Below, piece after piece: positions 63,406 to 64,000 of a DNA stretch of 64,000 nucleotides. The notes under the pieces were generated by a model. The model was not told the DNA's origin, made no database searches, and saw nothing but the letters and a program-made list of their open reading frames with translations. How positions within the stretch are numbered: the first letter of the stretch is position 1; each line of letters opens with the position of its first letter. This DNA comes from Cryobacterium aureum (GTDB lineage Bacteria; Actinomycetota; Actinomycetes; Actinomycetales; Microbacteriaceae), in contig NZ_PPTG01000048.1 of the NCBI RefSeq assembly GCF_002954245.1, positions 62,001 through 126,000 on the forward strand, given 5' to 3'. Both the position numbers and the translations under genes were made by a program.

Positions 63406-64000
63406 ATGACCAAGACCGCGCCCATCGAATGCCTGCCGGCGACCGAGCTCGTCGCGCTCTACCGCAGCGGCGATCTCTCCCCGGTGGAGGTGACGCTCGC
63501 GGTACTCGACAAGGCTGAGCGGCTGCAGCCCGAGTTGAACTGCTTCTGGGGCCTGGACCGGGCCGGAGCGCTCGAAGCGGCCGCGGCCAGCGAACGGCGC
63601 TGGGCCACTGGGCATCCGCTCGGTACCATCGACGGCGTGCCCACCAGTATTAAGGAGAACGTGGCCGTGCGCGGCTTCAGCCAGCCGTCCGGTACCGCCG
63701 CCAAGTTCGACGCCGCCGTCGCGAGCGAAGACGGGCCGAGCGCCGCGCGCATCCGCGAGGCCGGCGGGGTGATCTTCGGCGTCACGGTCATGCCCGACTA
63801 CGGCATGCTCTCCTCCGGTGTGTCGAGCCTGCACGGAATCACTCGCAGCCCGTGGAACCCGGCCTGGACGGTCGGCGGATCGAGCGCCGGTGCGGGAGCT
63901 GCCGCCGCCGCCGGAATCGGCCCGCTGCACACCGGCTCCGACATCGGCGGTTCCCTCCGGCTGCCGGCCACCTGGCTCGGACTTGTCACCCTGAAACCGA
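63406..64000 (+). CDS. Amidase (partial, truncated at window end)
   Basis: First 198 residues of an amidase-signature enzyme; the end lies beyond the window. Catalytic Lys in TSIKENVAV (about 83), cis-Ser and nucleophile Ser in GGSSAGAGAAAAAGIG and GSDIGGSLRLPA. GGAG about 12 nt before the ATG. Located directly after the ATPase, so the imported compound is likely hydrolysed by it (inference). Confidence 0.9.
   Translation, partial: MTKTAPIECLPATELVALYRSGDLSPVEVTLAVLDKAERLQPELNCFWGLDRAGALEAAAASERRWATGHPLGTIDGVPTSIKENVAVRGFSQPSGTAAKFDAAVASEDGPSAARIREAGGVIFGVTVMPDYGMLSSGVSSLHGITRSPWNPAWTVGGSSAGAGAAAAAGIGPLHTGSDIGGSLRLPATWLGLVTLKP

Overview
The window is high-GC DNA in which nearly every open stretch codes, with many ATGA and GTGA overlaps. 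The gene orders rpsB-tsf-pyrH-frr-cdsA, yraN-comM-dprA, mnmA-ligA and gatC-gatA-gatB, together with GlgE, oligoribonuclease beside tRNA-His, GerW and DivIVA-repeat proteins, point to an actinobacterium, most likely of the Microbacteriaceae. No phage, transposase, CRISPR array or rRNA was found. One partial amidase runs off the right edge.

Layout. 0-12 kb: a long GapB-type GAPDH, a deazaflavin oxidoreductase divergent from a zinc alcohol dehydrogenase, the YraN/ComM/DprA block, a PLP decarboxylase divergent from a secreted beta-propeller protein, a calcineurin-like phosphoesterase, a XerC/D recombinase and an M23 peptidase. 12-18 kb: translation and envelope core (S2, EF-Ts, UMP kinase, RRF, CdsA), a DivIVA-repeat protein and a secreted lysozyme-like protein. 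18-25 kb: a small zinc-binding protein, a hydrolase, an AI-2E-type permease with a long hendecad coiled-coil protein, and a large membrane protein coupled to a thioredoxin-TPR protein. 25-34.5 kb: glycogen and alpha-glucan metabolism (glgB and glgE, glgP, glgX). 34.5-39 kb: cysteine desulfurase, MnmA (tRNA thiolation, using its sulfur) and LigA. 39-43.3 kb: a redox island (formaldehyde-dehydrogenase-like MDR, aldo/keto reductase, quinone oxidoreductase, small membrane protein) lying between ligA and gatC. 43.5-50 kb: GatCAB amidotransferase, a ferritin-VIT1 fusion, DNA polymerase IV and GerW. 50-54 kb: a TPP riboswitch controlling a YkoEDC-type ECF transporter for a thiamine precursor, followed by a P-loop kinase. 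54-57 kb: DD-carboxypeptidase, minimal zincin, tRNA-His, oligoribonuclease and a small thioredoxin-fold protein. 57-64 kb: a FadR-type regulator divergent from a dipeptide-type ABC transporter and amidase, with a FadR-like operator between them.

Two window-wide signals stand out. First, about 14 genes on both strands have no Shine-Dalgarno sequence but a TANNNT box ending exactly 6-7 nt before the start codon, as expected for leaderless transcripts; in one further case the leaderless start opens a five-codon minigene coupled to the next gene. Second, the octamer GCGGATGC (or its complement) occurs about 30 times by eye, several-fold above base-composition expectation, in several reading frames and both orientations.

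A third theme is the polarity and coiled-coil machinery: a Scy-like protein with at least 13 eleven-residue repeats, a four-motif DivIVA-repeat protein, and matching eleven-residue repeats on the N-terminus of CdsA. In-frame minisatellites also recur (M23 peptidase, GlgB, quinone oxidoreductase, XerC).
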